A stretch of 64,000 nucleotides of DNA from Xanthomonas prunicola (GCF_002846205.1 NZ_PHKV01000001.1:1240001-1304000), one strand, 5' to 3'. Shown: positions 54,063-63,673, counted from the first letter of the stretch. Made by a program: numbers and translations. The notes: a model not told the origin generated them from the sequence alone.

Positions 54063-54953
54063 ATGGCTTCTTTCACCGCAGTAGACCTTTCGAAACTCCA
54101 AGCTCCAGATCTGATTGAAGCACTGAACTTCGAGTCGATCTTTGCCGAAGCGCTTGCTCAATTCCGTAGGCTGCTGCCGGAGTTCTCCGCTCTCACCGAG
54201 GCGGATCCGGTCTACAAGCTCCTGCAGCTGTTCGCGGCCCGCGAGCTGCTGATCCGCCAGCGCGCTAACGACAAGGCGCAGCAGACCATGCTGGCCTTCG
54301 CCACCGGCAGCAACCTCGATCACCTGGGTGCATTGTTTGGCGTCGCGCGCCTGGTGCTCGATCCGGGGCAGCCGGAGACCGGCATTGCACCGACCTATGA
54401 GTCGGACGTGGACTTCCGCCGTCGCATCCAACTTGCGCCTGAGGGCTTCAGTGTTGCCGGCCCCGAGGGCGCGTACATCTATCACGCGCTCAGCGCGGCG
54501 GCCGATGTCATGGATGCCAGCGCCACCAGCCCCGCGCCTGGGCAAGTGCTGGTCACCGTGCAATCGCGCACCGGAGATGGCACCGCGCCGCAGGAACTGC
54601 TCGACGAAGTGGCCGCCGTCCTCACCGATGCCGACGTGCGCCCGTTGACCGACGAGGTAGCGGTCCAGAGCGCCGAGATCGTCCTGTACGCCATTCGTGG
54701 GCGCGTCTACACCTACGCTGGGCCCGACTCGGCGGTGGTCATGCGCGAGGCGCTGCGCAGCCTGCAGGCCTATCTTGCCGAGGCGCACCGCATTGGCCGC
54801 GACGTCCCGGAATCTGCGATCAAGGCCAAGCTGTTCGCCGATGGCGTGCAGCGCGTCGAGCTGGACTCGCCTGCAGCCGACATCCGGATCAGTCGCACGC
54901 AGGCCGCCTACTGCACCGCGATCGACATCGTGCACGCCGGTATCGATGAGTAG
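54063..54953 (+). CDS. J: Baseplate protein J (P2 gpJ)
   Basis: 296-aa protein (gpJ is 302 aa) with LLQLFAARELLIRQRAND and TYESDVDFRRRIQLAPEG. The last bases overlap I. Part of the wedge of the baseplate. Confidence 0.95.
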   Translation: MASFTAVDLSKLQAPDLIEALNFESIFAEALAQFRRLLPEFSALTEADPVYKLLQLFAARELLIRQRANDKAQQTMLAFATGSNLDHLGALFGVARLVLDPGQPETGIAPTYESDVDFRRRIQLAPEGFSVAGPEGAYIYHALSAAADVMDASATSPAPGQVLVTVQSRTGDGTAPQELLDEVAAVLTDADVRPLTDEVAVQSAEIVLYAIRGRVYTYAGPDSAVVMREALRSLQAYLAEAHRIGRDVPESAIKAKLFADGVQRVELDSPAADIRISRTQAAYCTAIDIVHAGIDE

Positions 54954-55491
54954 TTCACCGCTGCCGCCCAACGCCACGCCGATGGAACGCGCCCTGGCCG
55001 CCGTCACCGCTCGCCTGGAAGCGATCCCGTTGCCGTACCCGAATCTGTGGAATCCGGACACGTGCCCGGCCGGTCATCTGCCGTGGCTGGCCTGGACGCT
55101 GTCGGTAGACGACTGGAAGGCCGACTGGAGCGATGCGGTCAAGCGCTCGCGCCTGCGTAGCGCGATGGCAATCCAGCGGCGCAAGGGAACGGCCAACAGC
55201 GTGCGCATGGTCGTCGAGTCGTTTGGCGGCGCGGTGGCCATCCGCGAGTGGTGGCAGACCGAGCCGCGCGGTCAGCCGCACACCTTCGAGCTGGCGCTGA
55301 CGCTCACTGGCGCCGATGGGCAGAGCGCTAGCGCCCGGTTCGTCGAGGAAGTCATCGCCGAGGTCGAGCGCACCAAGCCCGTGCGCTCGCATTTCAGCTT
55401 CACCCAAGGATTCCAAGCCGAGGCCCGACTCAACGTCGTGGCGCGCGGCAGAACCACCTTGTTCCTGCGCCTGCAGGGCAAGGCGAGCTAG
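54946..55491 (+). CDS. I: Tail protein I (P2 gpI)
   Basis: 181-aa protein (gpI is 176 aa) from ATG 54946, 8-base overlap with J. It has LWNPDTCPAGHLPWLAWTLS and RRKGTANSVRMVVESFGG. Baseplate wedge component. Confidence 0.94.
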   Translation: MSSSPLPPNATPMERALAAVTARLEAIPLPYPNLWNPDTCPAGHLPWLAWTLSVDDWKADWSDAVKRSRLRSAMAIQRRKGTANSVRMVVESFGGAVAIREWWQTEPRGQPHTFELALTLTGADGQSASARFVEEVIAEVERTKPVRSHFSFTQGFQAEARLNVVARGRTTLFLRLQGKAS

Positions 55492-55500
55492 AGAGCACAC

Positions 55501-57006
55501 ATGCCCGGACTCAAACTCAAGATCACCACCGCCGGCCGCCAAGCGTTGGTCAATGCCAAGCAGAACGGCACCCAGGCGGTCACCATCGCCGCCGTCGGAT
55601 TGACCAGCGTGGCGTTCGTCGCCAACGCCGAGCTCACCGCATTGCCGTCCGAGATCAAGCGCCTGACCACCATCGGCGGGTCGGTCACGGCCAAGGACAC
55701 GATGCACGTGTCGGTGCGCGACGAATCCAATGCCGTCTACAGCTGCTACGGCTTCGGCCTGTACCTGGCCGACGGCACGCTGTTTGCCGCCTACGGCCAG
55801 CCCGCGCTGCTCGTGGAGAAGTCCGGCGCCGCCTCTGTGCTGCTGGCGATCGACGTAGTGCTGGCCGACGTGGACACCGCGCAGATCACTTTCGGCGACA
55901 CCAACTTCACCGATCCGGCCGCGACGGTAGACGTGCCCGGTGTGGTGCGCCTGGCAACTGACGCCCAGGCCATCGCAGGCGTGGACAGAGAACGGGCGGT
56001 GTCGCCAGCCAACCTGCTTGCGTCACTGGACCAGCGCCTTGGCGAGATGGGACCAACCGAATTCATCAAGGAACTGTTGTCGCGTACCACTGCGGCGGCG
56101 GCCCGCAATGTGCTGGGTATTCGCTCGGCTGCACTGAATGACGCCGGTCACGGCAATGGCCTGGATGCGGACACCCTGGATGGGCGCCAGGGCGAGTGGT
56201 ATCGCGACTTCCGCAACATGCTCAACGTGCCCAGCTCGTTCTTGCTGCCGGGCCAGATCGTGGTCATGGCCTCGCTGTATCCACCAACTGGCCTGCTGGT
56301 CTGCGATGGCGCGGCGATCTCGCGCACCAAATACGCAGCACTGTTCGCTGCCATTGGCACGGTCTACGGCGCAGGCGACGGCAACACCACCTTCAACGTG
56401 CCCAAGATCAAGGACGGCACCGTCATCACCCATACAAGCGTCGCAACCTCGGTGGGTTCGTATGGCGCCGGCCAGGTCATTTCCCATACGCATGGAGCCA
56501 GCGCAGCCGCCGTGGGCGACCACGCGCACTACACCGCACTGGGCGCCGCCGGCGTCCACGCACACGGTGCAAGCGTCAATCCAGGCGGCGACCATGCGCA
56601 CGGGGCGTGGACCGACACGCAGGGCTGGCATGGACACAGTGGCAGCACCAGCGCCTCCGGCGATCACCAGCACCCTGGTGTGGTTCCATCCAGTGCGATC
56701 AACGGCTATGGCGTGTTCCGCGAACGCGACAACGATGCAGCTCCCTCGGACGGTTGGACGGGTGCCGGGGGTAACCATGCCCATAGCTTTGGCACCGATG
56801 GCGCAGGCAACCACGCCCACAACATCGGCATGAACGGCTCCGGCAACCACACCCACGGGATCGGCATCGCCGAGGGCGGCAATCACGTGCACGTGGTGGA
56901 TCACCGTGGCGCTGGCGCCCATGACCACGCCATCACCGTCAACGCTGCCGGCGGTGCAGACAACCTGCCGGCCGGCTTGCGCATGACCTACTGCATCGCC
57001 TACTGA
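55501..57006 (+). CDS. H: Tail fibre protein with HxH repeats and collar domain (gpH-like)
   Basis: 501-aa fibre. Residues 1-160 match P2-type fibre N termini (MPGLKLKITTAGRQALVNAK). A tail-collar domain lies near residues 245-300 (GQIVVMASLYPPTGLLVCDG). Residues 328-480 carry eleven His-x-His motifs such as NHAHS and NHTHG in Gly-rich repeats, which in long tail fibres bind iron along the shaft. The tip ends GLRMTYCIAY. It decides host binding. Confidence 0.92.
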   Translation: MPGLKLKITTAGRQALVNAKQNGTQAVTIAAVGLTSVAFVANAELTALPSEIKRLTTIGGSVTAKDTMHVSVRDESNAVYSCYGFGLYLADGTLFAAYGQPALLVEKSGAASVLLAIDVVLADVDTAQITFGDTNFTDPAATVDVPGVVRLATDAQAIAGVDRERAVSPANLLASLDQRLGEMGPTEFIKELLSRTTAAAARNVLGIRSAALNDAGHGNGLDADTLDGRQGEWYRDFRNMLNVPSSFLLPGQIVVMASLYPPTGLLVCDGAAISRTKYAALFAAIGTVYGAGDGNTTFNVPKIKDGTVITHTSVATSVGSYGAGQVISHTHGASAAAVGDHAHYTALGAAGVHAHGASVNPGGDHAHGAWTDTQGWHGHSGSTSASGDHQHPGVVPSSAINGYGVFRERDNDAAPSDGWTGAGGNHAHSFGTDGAGNHAHNIGMNGSGNHTHGIGIAEGGNHVHVVDHRGAGAHDHAITVNAAGGADNLPAGLRMTYCIAY

Positions 57007-57015
57007 GGATTGACC

Positions 57016-57594
57016 ATGACCAACCCGCTGCCACGCACCAGCACTGCCTACGCCTTTGATCGCACCACCGGTGAGTACACCGGCCCGGTGACCGTCTACC
57101 TCTCCGAGCTGGAAGGACGCTACCCGCTGCCGCCCGACACTGTTGCCACCGCGCCCGCGCCGCCTGCAGGGCTGTATCAGCGGCACCGCCTGTCGCCAAC
57201 GTCTGGCACATGGGAGCTGGTGCCGGACTATCGCGGCGTGATGCTCTACAGCACCGACACCGCCACGCCGGTCGCCAACACGCTTGCCTTGGGCGATGCA
57301 CTCCCGCAGGGTTACACCACCTCGCAGCCGATCGCGTTTCTCCCCAGCGACTACCGCCGCAACGTATGGGACGCTGCACGCGCGAGCTGGCGCGCAGATC
57401 CGGACTACAGCGCTGCGCTGGTGTGGGAAAAAGCCAGCGGCGCGATCGCACCGCGCCTGGCCGCTGGCGTTGCGTTGCCGGGACACCTGACCACCGTGGC
57501 GGCGCCGGTTTCGGTCGACGGCACGGTGGTGTGGGACGAAGCCGCACAGGCATGGGCCGTACAGCCCAAGCCGTCTGAAGACGCGACCGTGTAG
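57016..57594 (+). CDS. Tail fibre-associated protein (192 aa)
   Basis: ATG 57016 follows GAGGA. It has FDRTTGEYTGPVTVYLSELE in the N-terminal third and VDGTVVWDEAAQAWAVQP at the end, typical of short proteins placed after phage fibres (fibre assembly or tip type). No catalytic motif seen. Position replaces P2 gpG. Confidence 0.75.
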   Translation: MTNPLPRTSTAYAFDRTTGEYTGPVTVYLSELEGRYPLPPDTVATAPAPPAGLYQRHRLSPTSGTWELVPDYRGVMLYSTDTATPVANTLALGDALPQGYTTSQPIAFLPSDYRRNVWDAARASWRADPDYSAALVWEKASGAIAPRLAAGVALPGHLTTVAAPVSVDGTVVWDEAAQAWAVQPKPSEDATV

Positions 57595-57654
57595 CCCACT
57601 GCGTTACGCACCGATTGCAGTGCGCAACATCGTGCAGCCACTGACCATGGCTGC

Positions 57655-58218
57655 ATGGGCAACGCATCCTCCGCACTGAGTAACGCCATTCGTCTCGGCA
57701 CCGTGGCCGAGGTGAATCTCGCCACCGCGCGATGCCGCGTGCAAGTCGGCGAGATGCTGACCGACTATCTGCCCTGGGTGGTCACCCTGGCCGGCACCAC
57801 CATCATCTGGTCGGCGCCGGCAATCGGCGAACAAGTTGTGGTGCTGTCGCCGGCTGGCGACCTGGCCGATGGTCTGGTGCTGCGCGGCCTGTACTCCGAC
57901 CAATTCGCCGCGCCTGCCGCATCCGACACGCTCCATGTGCTGCGCTTTGCCGATGGCGCGCAGATTCACTACGACACCGAGGCGCACGCGCTGCAGGCGA
58001 CATTGCCCAGCGGCGGCACTGCAACCATCACCGCCGACGGCGGCATCACGCTCAACGGCCCGCTGACCGTCAACGGCACCACCCAGATCAATGGTGATGC
58101 CGGCATCACCGGCACGGCCACCGTCGATACCGACGTGATCGGCGGCGGGATCAGCCTCAAGCACCACAAGACCACCGGCGTGACCGCCGGTAGCGCGCTC
58201 AGCGGCGGCCCGCAGTGA
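57655..58218 (+). CDS. V: Baseplate spike protein V (P2 gpV)
   Basis: 187-aa protein (gpV is 211 aa). An N-terminal OB-type region with VNLATARCRVQVGEMLTDYL is followed by a beta-helix spike (GGIITLNG-type turns) and a tip ending SLKHHKTTGVTAG. The gene lies after the fibre genes rather than before J. Its stop overlaps W. Confidence 0.93.
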   Translation: MGNASSALSNAIRLGTVAEVNLATARCRVQVGEMLTDYLPWVVTLAGTTIIWSAPAIGEQVVVLSPAGDLADGLVLRGLYSDQFAAPAASDTLHVLRFADGAQIHYDTEAHALQATLPSGGTATITADGGITLNGPLTVNGTTQINGDAGITGTATVDTDVIGGGISLKHHKTTGVTAGSALSGGPQ

Positions 58219-58574
58219 TCGGCGTCGATGCCACTACCGGGCGCGTGATCGAGGGCGAGCAGCACTTGGCCCAGTCGATCGCCTGCATCCTCACCACGCC
58301 CATCGGCACGCGCGAGCAGCGCCGCGACTTCGGCTCGCTGCTGCCCGAGCTGATCGACCAGCCGTTCAACGGCGCCACCCGCACGCTGCTCTACGGCGCC
58401 ACAGCCACCGCGTTGATGCGCTGGGAACCGCGCCTGCGACTGACCCGCGTCGAGGTGGTCGTCGGTGATGCGCCTGGCCGCTTCGTGCTGACGATCGAAG
58501 GCGAACGCACTGACGTCGCCCCCGCCAATGCGCGCTCGCGCATGACCATCCCGCTCCGCTTCCGCTCGTCCTGA
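58215..58574 (+). CDS. W: Baseplate protein W (P2 gpW)
   Basis: 119-aa protein (gpW is 115 aa) from a GTG at 58215 that overlaps the V stop (GTGA). It has TTPIGTREQRRDFGSLLPEL, the lysozyme-like gp25 fold. Confidence 0.93.
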   Translation: MIGVDATTGRVIEGEQHLAQSIACILTTPIGTREQRRDFGSLLPELIDQPFNGATRTLLYGATATALMRWEPRLRLTRVEVVVGDAPGRFVLTIEGERTDVAPANARSRMTIPLRFRSS

Positions 58575-58585
58575 TCGAGGAATCT

Positions 58586-59752
58586 ATGTCCACTGCCTAC
58601 CACCACGGCGTTCGCGTCATCGAAGTCAGCGCGGGCACGCGCACCATCCGCACTGTCTCCACCGCTGTCGTCGGCTTGGTCGCCACGGCGGCCGATGCGG
58701 ACGAGAAAATCTTCCCGCTCAACAAGGCCGTACTGGTCACCGATGTGCTCGGCGCGGTTGCCAGCGCCGGCACCCAGGGCACCTTGCGCGCCACGCTGCA
58801 GGGCATTGCCGACCAGACCAACCCGGTGACCATCGTCGTGCGTGTGGCCGACGGCGAAGATGCAGCCAAGACGTCCAGCAACGTCATCGGCGAGGCCAAG
58901 TCCAGCGGCTACACCGGCTTGTATGCGCTGCTCGCCGCGCAGGCACAGCTGGGCGTGCGCCCGCGCATCCTGGGCGCGCCTGGTCTGGACACACTGCCGG
59001 TCGCCAAGGCGTTGGCGACAATCGCCAAGAAGCTGCGCGCGATGGCCTATGTGCGCCCCGTTGCCGACACCGTCGCCGAGGCTGTCACCTACCGAGGCCA
59101 GTTCAGCGATCGCGAGGTGATGCTGATCTGGCCGGACTTCCTGGCCTTCGACACCGCCACCAGCACCACGACGGCCGCGTATGCCACTGCGCGTGCGCTC
59201 GGCCTGCGCGCCAAGATCGACACCGAGCAGGGCTGGCACAAGAGCCTGTCCAACGTGCCCGTGGCCGGCGTCACCGGCATCTCCAAGGATGTGCACTGGG
59301 ATCTGCAAGACCCGGCCACCGATGCCGGCGTGCTCAACGAGGGCGACATCACCACGCTGGTGACGTTCAACGGGCAACGCTTCTGGGGATCGCGCACGTG
59401 CGCCGAAGACGCGATGTTCGCGTTCGAGACCGCCACGCGCACCGCGCAGGTCCTGGCCGACACCATCGCCGAGGGCGTGGCGTTCTACGTCGACAAGCCG
59501 ATGCATCCCTCGCTGGTCAAAGACCTGATTGAAACGATCAACGCCAAGTTCCGCGACCTGAAGTCGTCGGGCTACTTGATCGATGCCAACGCTTGGTACG
59601 ACGGCACCGTCAACAGCGCCACCACGCTCGCCGATGGCGCGCTGCGTATCGACTACGACTACACCCCGGTGCCGCCGCTGGAGAACCTGCAGCTGTACCA
59701 GAAGATCACCACCAGCTACCTGGCCGACTTCGCCGAACGCGTCAACGCGTAA
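58586..59752 (+). CDS. FI: Contractile tail sheath (P2 gpFI)
   Basis: 388-aa sheath protein (FI is 396 aa) with YHHGVRVIEVSAGTRTIRTV, an Ala/Gly-rich middle and the C-terminal YKTPVPPLENLQLYQ-type ending. Complete. Confidence 0.95.
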   Translation: MSTAYHHGVRVIEVSAGTRTIRTVSTAVVGLVATAADADEKIFPLNKAVLVTDVLGAVASAGTQGTLRATLQGIADQTNPVTIVVRVADGEDAAKTSSNVIGEAKSSGYTGLYALLAAQAQLGVRPRILGAPGLDTLPVAKALATIAKKLRAMAYVRPVADTVAEAVTYRGQFSDREVMLIWPDFLAFDTATSTTTAAYATARALGLRAKIDTEQGWHKSLSNVPVAGVTGISKDVHWDLQDPATDAGVLNEGDITTLVTFNGQRFWGSRTCAEDAMFAFETATRTAQVLADTIAEGVAFYVDKPMHPSLVKDLIETINAKFRDLKSSGYLIDANAWYDGTVNSATTLADGALRIDYDYTPVPPLENLQLYQKITTSYLADFAERVNA

Positions 59753-59781
59753 CGCACCCGATCTGATTCCCGGAGAACCCA

Positions 59782-60291
59782 ATGGCGTTGCCCAAGAAAC
59801 TCAAGGCGCTCAATCTGTTCAACAACGGTGAGAGCTATCTCGGCCAGGTGGTCGAAGTGAAGCTACCCACGCTGTCCCGCAAGATGGAGGAATATCGCGG
59901 CGGCGGCATGAATGGCCCGGTCGATATCGACTTCGGTCAGGAGAAGATCGAGCTCGAATGGAAGTGCGGCGGTCTGATGCGCGGCGTGCTGAATCAGTAC
60001 GGTGCCACCACGCACAACGCCGTGCAGCTGCGCTTTGCCGGCGCCTACCAGCGCGACGACAACGGCGCGGTGGATGCCGTCGAATTCGTGGTGCGCGGCC
60101 GTCACAAAGAGATTGATCCCGGCACCGGTAAGTCCGGCGACGACACCGAATTCTCCGTCAAGACCTCGGCCAGCTACTACAAGCTGAGCATCAACGGCAC
60201 ACCCGTGATCGAAATCGATCTGATGAACATGATCGAGATCGTCAACGGCGTGGATCTGCTCGCCCCGCATCGCCGCGCCATCGGCGCCTGA
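59782..60291 (+). CDS. FII: Tail tube protein (P2 gpFII)
   Basis: 169-aa tube protein (FII is 172 aa) starting MALPKKLKALNLFNNGESYL, with KIELEWKCGGLM. Followed directly by a hairpin. Confidence 0.95.
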   Translation: MALPKKLKALNLFNNGESYLGQVVEVKLPTLSRKMEEYRGGGMNGPVDIDFGQEKIELEWKCGGLMRGVLNQYGATTHNAVQLRFAGAYQRDDNGAVDAVEFVVRGRHKEIDPGTGKSGDDTEFSVKTSASYYKLSINGTPVIEIDLMNMIEIVNGVDLLAPHRRAIGA

Positions 60292-60298
60292 CCCTTCC

Positions 60299-60325
60299 GG
60301 CCTGGCGCCGCCAGGCCTTCACCTT
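60299..60325 (+). terminator. Hairpin between tube (FII) and E
   Basis: GGCCTGGC/GCCAGGCC with a 3-base loop, followed by TTCACCTT. It lies 7 bases after the FII stop and probably lowers transcription into E and the tape measure (attenuator rather than full stop). Confidence 0.65.
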
Positions 60326-60336
60326 GAGACCTTCCG

Positions 60337-60639
60337 ATGACCCCGACCTTTTCCCCAGCCGTTCCCCTCGACCAGCCCATCACGCGCGGCGAGCAGACCA
60401 TCACCGACCTCAAGGTGCGCAAGCCCGGCGCCGGTGAGTTGCGCGGCCTCAAGCTCGCCGAGCTGCTGCAGATGGATGTCACTGCGCTGGCAACGCTGCT
60501 GCCGCGCATTTCCTCGCCCACGCTGACCACCGCCGACGTCAACGCGATGGATCCAGCCGACCTGTTGGCGGTCGGCCAGGAGGTGGCGCTTTTTTTCTTG
60601 CCGAAGGCACAGAGGGAAGTGGTGTCCCCGACTGCGTAG
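60337..60639 (+). CDS. E: Tail assembly chaperone (P2 gpE)
   Basis: 100-aa protein with ITDLKVRKPGAGELRGLKLA, the usual gpE core. The stretch ALFFL (60586-60600) contains the slippery run T TTT TTC, where a -1 shift yields the E+E' form of 141 aa. Confidence 0.92.
   Translation: MTPTFSPAVPLDQPITRGEQTITDLKVRKPGAGELRGLKLAELLQMDVTALATLLPRISSPTLTTADVNAMDPADLLAVGQEVALFFLPKAQREVVSPTA
60591..60597 (+). promoter_or_regulatory. -1 ribosomal frameshift heptamer (T TTT TTC)
   Basis: In the E frame the bases read (CT)T TTT TTC, a canonical X XXY YYZ slip site. After slip the ribosome reads CTT GCC GAA onward into the E' frame, without a stop, to TAA at 60759-60761. Position and outcome match P2 E/E'. 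Confidence 0.85.
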
Positions 60640-60647
60640 AGGATGCG

Positions 60648-60761
60648 ATGGCCGATATCGCGGCCGTCTTCCACTGGCCGCCGTCCGAAATGGACGGCTG
60701 GTCGCTGCACGAACTCACGGCGTGGCGCGAGCGTGCCCGCCTACGAAGCGGAGCCGAGTAA
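60648..60761 (+). CDS. E': E' (GpE-family) C-terminal frame
   Basis: ADIAAVFHWPPSEMDGWSL and ELTAWRERARLR match P2 GpE'. It is read mainly as the C-terminal part of the E+E' frameshift product (from 60597); an ATG at 60648 with AGAGG upstream may also be used alone (37 aa). Confidence 0.88.
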   Translation: MADIAAVFHWPPSEMDGWSLHELTAWRERARLRSGAE

Positions 60762-60790
60762 TGCGCCACCCCACGAACGAGGCCGCCTAA

Positions 60791-63661
60791 ATGGCGGCCT
60801 CCGACAATCTGCGCCTGCAGGTCATCCTTGCGGCGGTCGATCGCGCTACCGGCCCGTTCAAACGCGTACTCAGTGGCAGCCGTGGCGTTGCCACCGCACT
60901 GCGCAACCAGCGCGACGCGCTGCGTCAGCTCAACAGCCAGCACCGCGACATCGGCGCCTATCGCGAGCAAGTCGCGCTGGCACAGCGTGCCAAGGCTGCG
61001 CTTGATGCGCAGCGGCAATCGGTACGCACGCTCGCTCAGCAGATCAAGGCCACCGGCATGCCCACCGCTGCCATGAATGCCGAGTTCGAGCGAGCGGTGC
61101 GCACCGCTCGCGAACTCAAGACCGCACACGGCGCACAGGAAGCGGGCTTGCAGCGGCTGCGTGGTCGTCTGGAGACGGCCGGTATCAGCACCCGCGAGCT
61201 GGTCACGCATGAGCGCCGCTTGCGCGGTGAGATCGAGAGCACAAACACCGCCATGCGCGCCCAGCAGCAACGGCTGGCGGCGATCGATGCCGCACAGCGT
61301 CGCAGCGCTCGCATCCAGAGCGCCGGCCTGCAGGCGAGCGCCTACGGCGCCGGCATGGCCTTCGCCGGCCAGCGTGCATTGCGTGCCTCGGCACTGCCGA
61401 TCAGCGATGCGATGGAGTTCGAGTCGGCCATGGCCGACGTGCGCAAGGTCGTGGACTTCAAGACGCCGCAGCAGTTCCTGCAGATGGGCCGCGATGTCGA
61501 AAATCTCTCGATGCGGTTGCCGATGCTGCCGGCCGAGATTGCCAAGATCGTGGCGGCCGCCGGCCAGGCCGCCATCCCACGCCAGGAGCTGGTCCGCTTC
61601 GCCGAGGACGCGGCGAAGATGGGCGTGGCCTTCGACAGTAGTGCCGAGGAAGCCGGCCAGACCATGGCGACCTGGCGCACCGCTTTCCGGATGGGCCAGG
61701 ACGAGGTCGTCGTGTTGGCCGACAAGATCAACTACCTCGGCAACACCGGCCCGGCCAGCGTCAACAAGATCAGCGCAGTGGTGAACCGCATTGGTGCCCT
61801 GGGCGAGGTCGCTGGCCTGCAGAGCGGACCACTGGCAGCGCTGGGTGCCACTGTCGCCGGCATGGGCATCGAGTCGGAAGTCTCGGCCACCGGCATCAAG
61901 AACATGCTGCTTACCCTGGCCTCGGGCGAGTCGGCCACCAAGAGCCAGCGCGAGGCCTTCGACAAGCTGGGCATCAAGGCCAGCGCCATGGCCGAGGTCA
62001 TGCAGAAGGATGCAGGCGGGGCGATCATGTCGGTGCTGCAGAAGCTGCGCGCACTGCCCAAGGCCGAGCAGGCAGCGACCATGACGCAGCTGTTCGGCCG
62101 CGAGTCGATCGGTGCAATCGCGCCACTGCTGACCAATCTGGAGCTGCTGCAGGGCAACTTCGCCAAGGTCGCCGATGCGCAGCGCTACGGCGGCTCGATG
62201 TCGGCCGAGTACGCATCGCGGGTGGCCACCTCGGCCAACTCGCTGCAGCTGCTCAAGAACACCGCCGTGGTGGTCTCGCAATCGATCGGCCAAACCCTGC
62301 TGCCGCAGTTCAAGCAACTGACCGAGCGCACGGCTGCGGTGGTCGGCCAGGTCACGACCTGGATCCGCGCCAATCCTGCGCTGGTGGGTGCGATCGCCAA
62401 GGTCGCAATCGGTGGCGCGGCGTTGCTCACCGTCCTGGGCGGGCTGCTGGTGGCCGGCGGCGTGGCCGCGATGGCGTTTTCGCAGATCCACGGCGCCGTG
62501 GCCCTGCTGTCGGGCGGTGGCGGCTTCGGTGCGCTGCTGCGGCAGGGGCTGGCGTTCGGCGGCCGCGTGCTGCCGATGCTCGCCAATGGCGCCCGCCTGC
62601 TGCTGCCGCTGCTCGGCGGCGTCAGCCTGCCGGTGCTGGCAATCGGTGCAGCCGTCGCGGCGGTGGCGCTGCTGGTGTGGAAGTACTGGGGGCCGATCAA
62701 GGCCTTCGCCATCGGCGTGTGGCAAGGCATCGTCGATGTGGCCGCACCGGTGCTGGCCGAGCTGCAGGCCGCGCTCGCGCCGCTGGGGCCGGTGTGGGAC
62801 ACCGTGGCCGCTGCGATGGGCCAGGCCTGGGCGTGGGTCAAGCAGCTGCTGACACCGTTCGAGGCCACCACCGCGCAGTTGCATGGTGCAACGCAGGCCG
62901 GTCGCGGCTTCGGGCAGATTCTGGGCGCGGTGCTGGTCACCCAGTTGCAGCTGGCGCTCAAGGCGATCGGCTGGCTGGTGCAGGCGTTTGTGTTCGTGCT
63001 GCCGGTGATCAAGCAGATCCTCGGCAGCGTGTGGCAAACCGTCCAGGGCACCTGGTCGCTGATCGTGGGCGTGTTCACCGGCAATGGCGATCGCATCCGC
63101 CAAGGGCTGCTGCAGCTGTGGGCCGGTATCAACTTGCAGCTGGCCAACTGGCCGGCACGGATGCTGCAGGCCGGCGCCGACATGATCAGCGGCCTTGTCC
63201 AGGGCATCCGTTCCAAGCTCGGCGCGGCCGGCGATGCGATCGCCAGCGTCGGCACTGGCGTGGTCGATCGCTTTAAGGGCCTGCTGGGTATCCACAGCCC
63301 CTCGCGCGTCTTCGCCCAGCTGGGCGACTTCACCATGCAAGGCCTCACCGTGGGCTTGCAGCGCGGCCAGGGCGCGCCTGTGCAGGCCGTCATGGCGCTT
63401 GGCAACCGGATGCGTGCCGTGGGCGCAGGCCTGGCCCTGGCGACGGCCACAGCGCCTGTGGCGGCAATCGACAGCCGTGCGCCGCTGTCGGCCCCTGCGC
63501 GCGCCGCCAGCGCGCCTGCAGGCGGTAACAGCTACGTCATCCACGTCCATGCCGCACCGGGCATGGATGCGACTGCACTGGCGCGCGAAGTCGCCCGCCA
63601 GATCGATGAGCGCGAACGGCGCACGGCGGCCACCCGCCGTTCCAGCCTGCGCGACGACTGA
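60791..63661 (+). CDS. T: Tape measure protein (P2 gpT)
   Basis: 956-aa protein (gpT of P2 is 815 aa). An N-terminal coiled coil (residues 35-190) is followed by a conserved phage tail TMP core (residues about 195-360), then membrane-like hydrophobic stretches (residues 530-640). The C-terminal part has LLGIHSPSRVFAQLGDFTMQ. The length sets tail length, so a tail somewhat longer than P2 is expected. Confidence 0.95.
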   Translation: MAASDNLRLQVILAAVDRATGPFKRVLSGSRGVATALRNQRDALRQLNSQHRDIGAYREQVALAQRAKAALDAQRQSVRTLAQQIKATGMPTAAMNAEFERAVRTARELKTAHGAQEAGLQRLRGRLETAGISTRELVTHERRLRGEIESTNTAMRAQQQRLAAIDAAQRRSARIQSAGLQASAYGAGMAFAGQRALRASALPISDAMEFESAMADVRKVVDFKTPQQFLQMGRDVENLSMRLPMLPAEIAKIVAAAGQAAIPRQELVRFAEDAAKMGVAFDSSAEEAGQTMATWRTAFRMGQDEVVVLADKINYLGNTGPASVNKISAVVNRIGALGEVAGLQSGPLAALGATVAGMGIESEVSATGIKNMLLTLASGESATKSQREAFDKLGIKASAMAEVMQKDAGGAIMSVLQKLRALPKAEQAATMTQLFGRESIGAIAPLLTNLELLQGNFAKVADAQRYGGSMSAEYASRVATSANSLQLLKNTAVVVSQSIGQTLLPQFKQLTERTAAVVGQVTTWIRANPALVGAIAKVAIGGAALLTVLGGLLVAGGVAAMAFSQIHGAVALLSGGGGFGALLRQGLAFGGRVLPMLANGARLLLPLLGGVSLPVLAIGAAVAAVALLVWKYWGPIKAFAIGVWQGIVDVAAPVLAELQAALAPLGPVWDTVAAAMGQAWAWVKQLLTPFEATTAQLHGATQAGRGFGQILGAVLVTQLQLALKAIGWLVQAFVFVLPVIKQILGSVWQTVQGTWSLIVGVFTGNGDRIRQGLLQLWAGINLQLANWPARMLQAGADMISGLVQGIRSKLGAAGDAIASVGTGVVDRFKGLLGIHSPSRVFAQLGDFTMQGLTVGLQRGQGAPVQAVMALGNRMRAVGAGLALATATAPVAAIDSRAPLSAPARAASAPAGGNSYVIHVHAAPGMDATALAREVARQIDERERRTAATRRSSLRDD

Positions 63662-63673
63662 GGATCCACCCCG

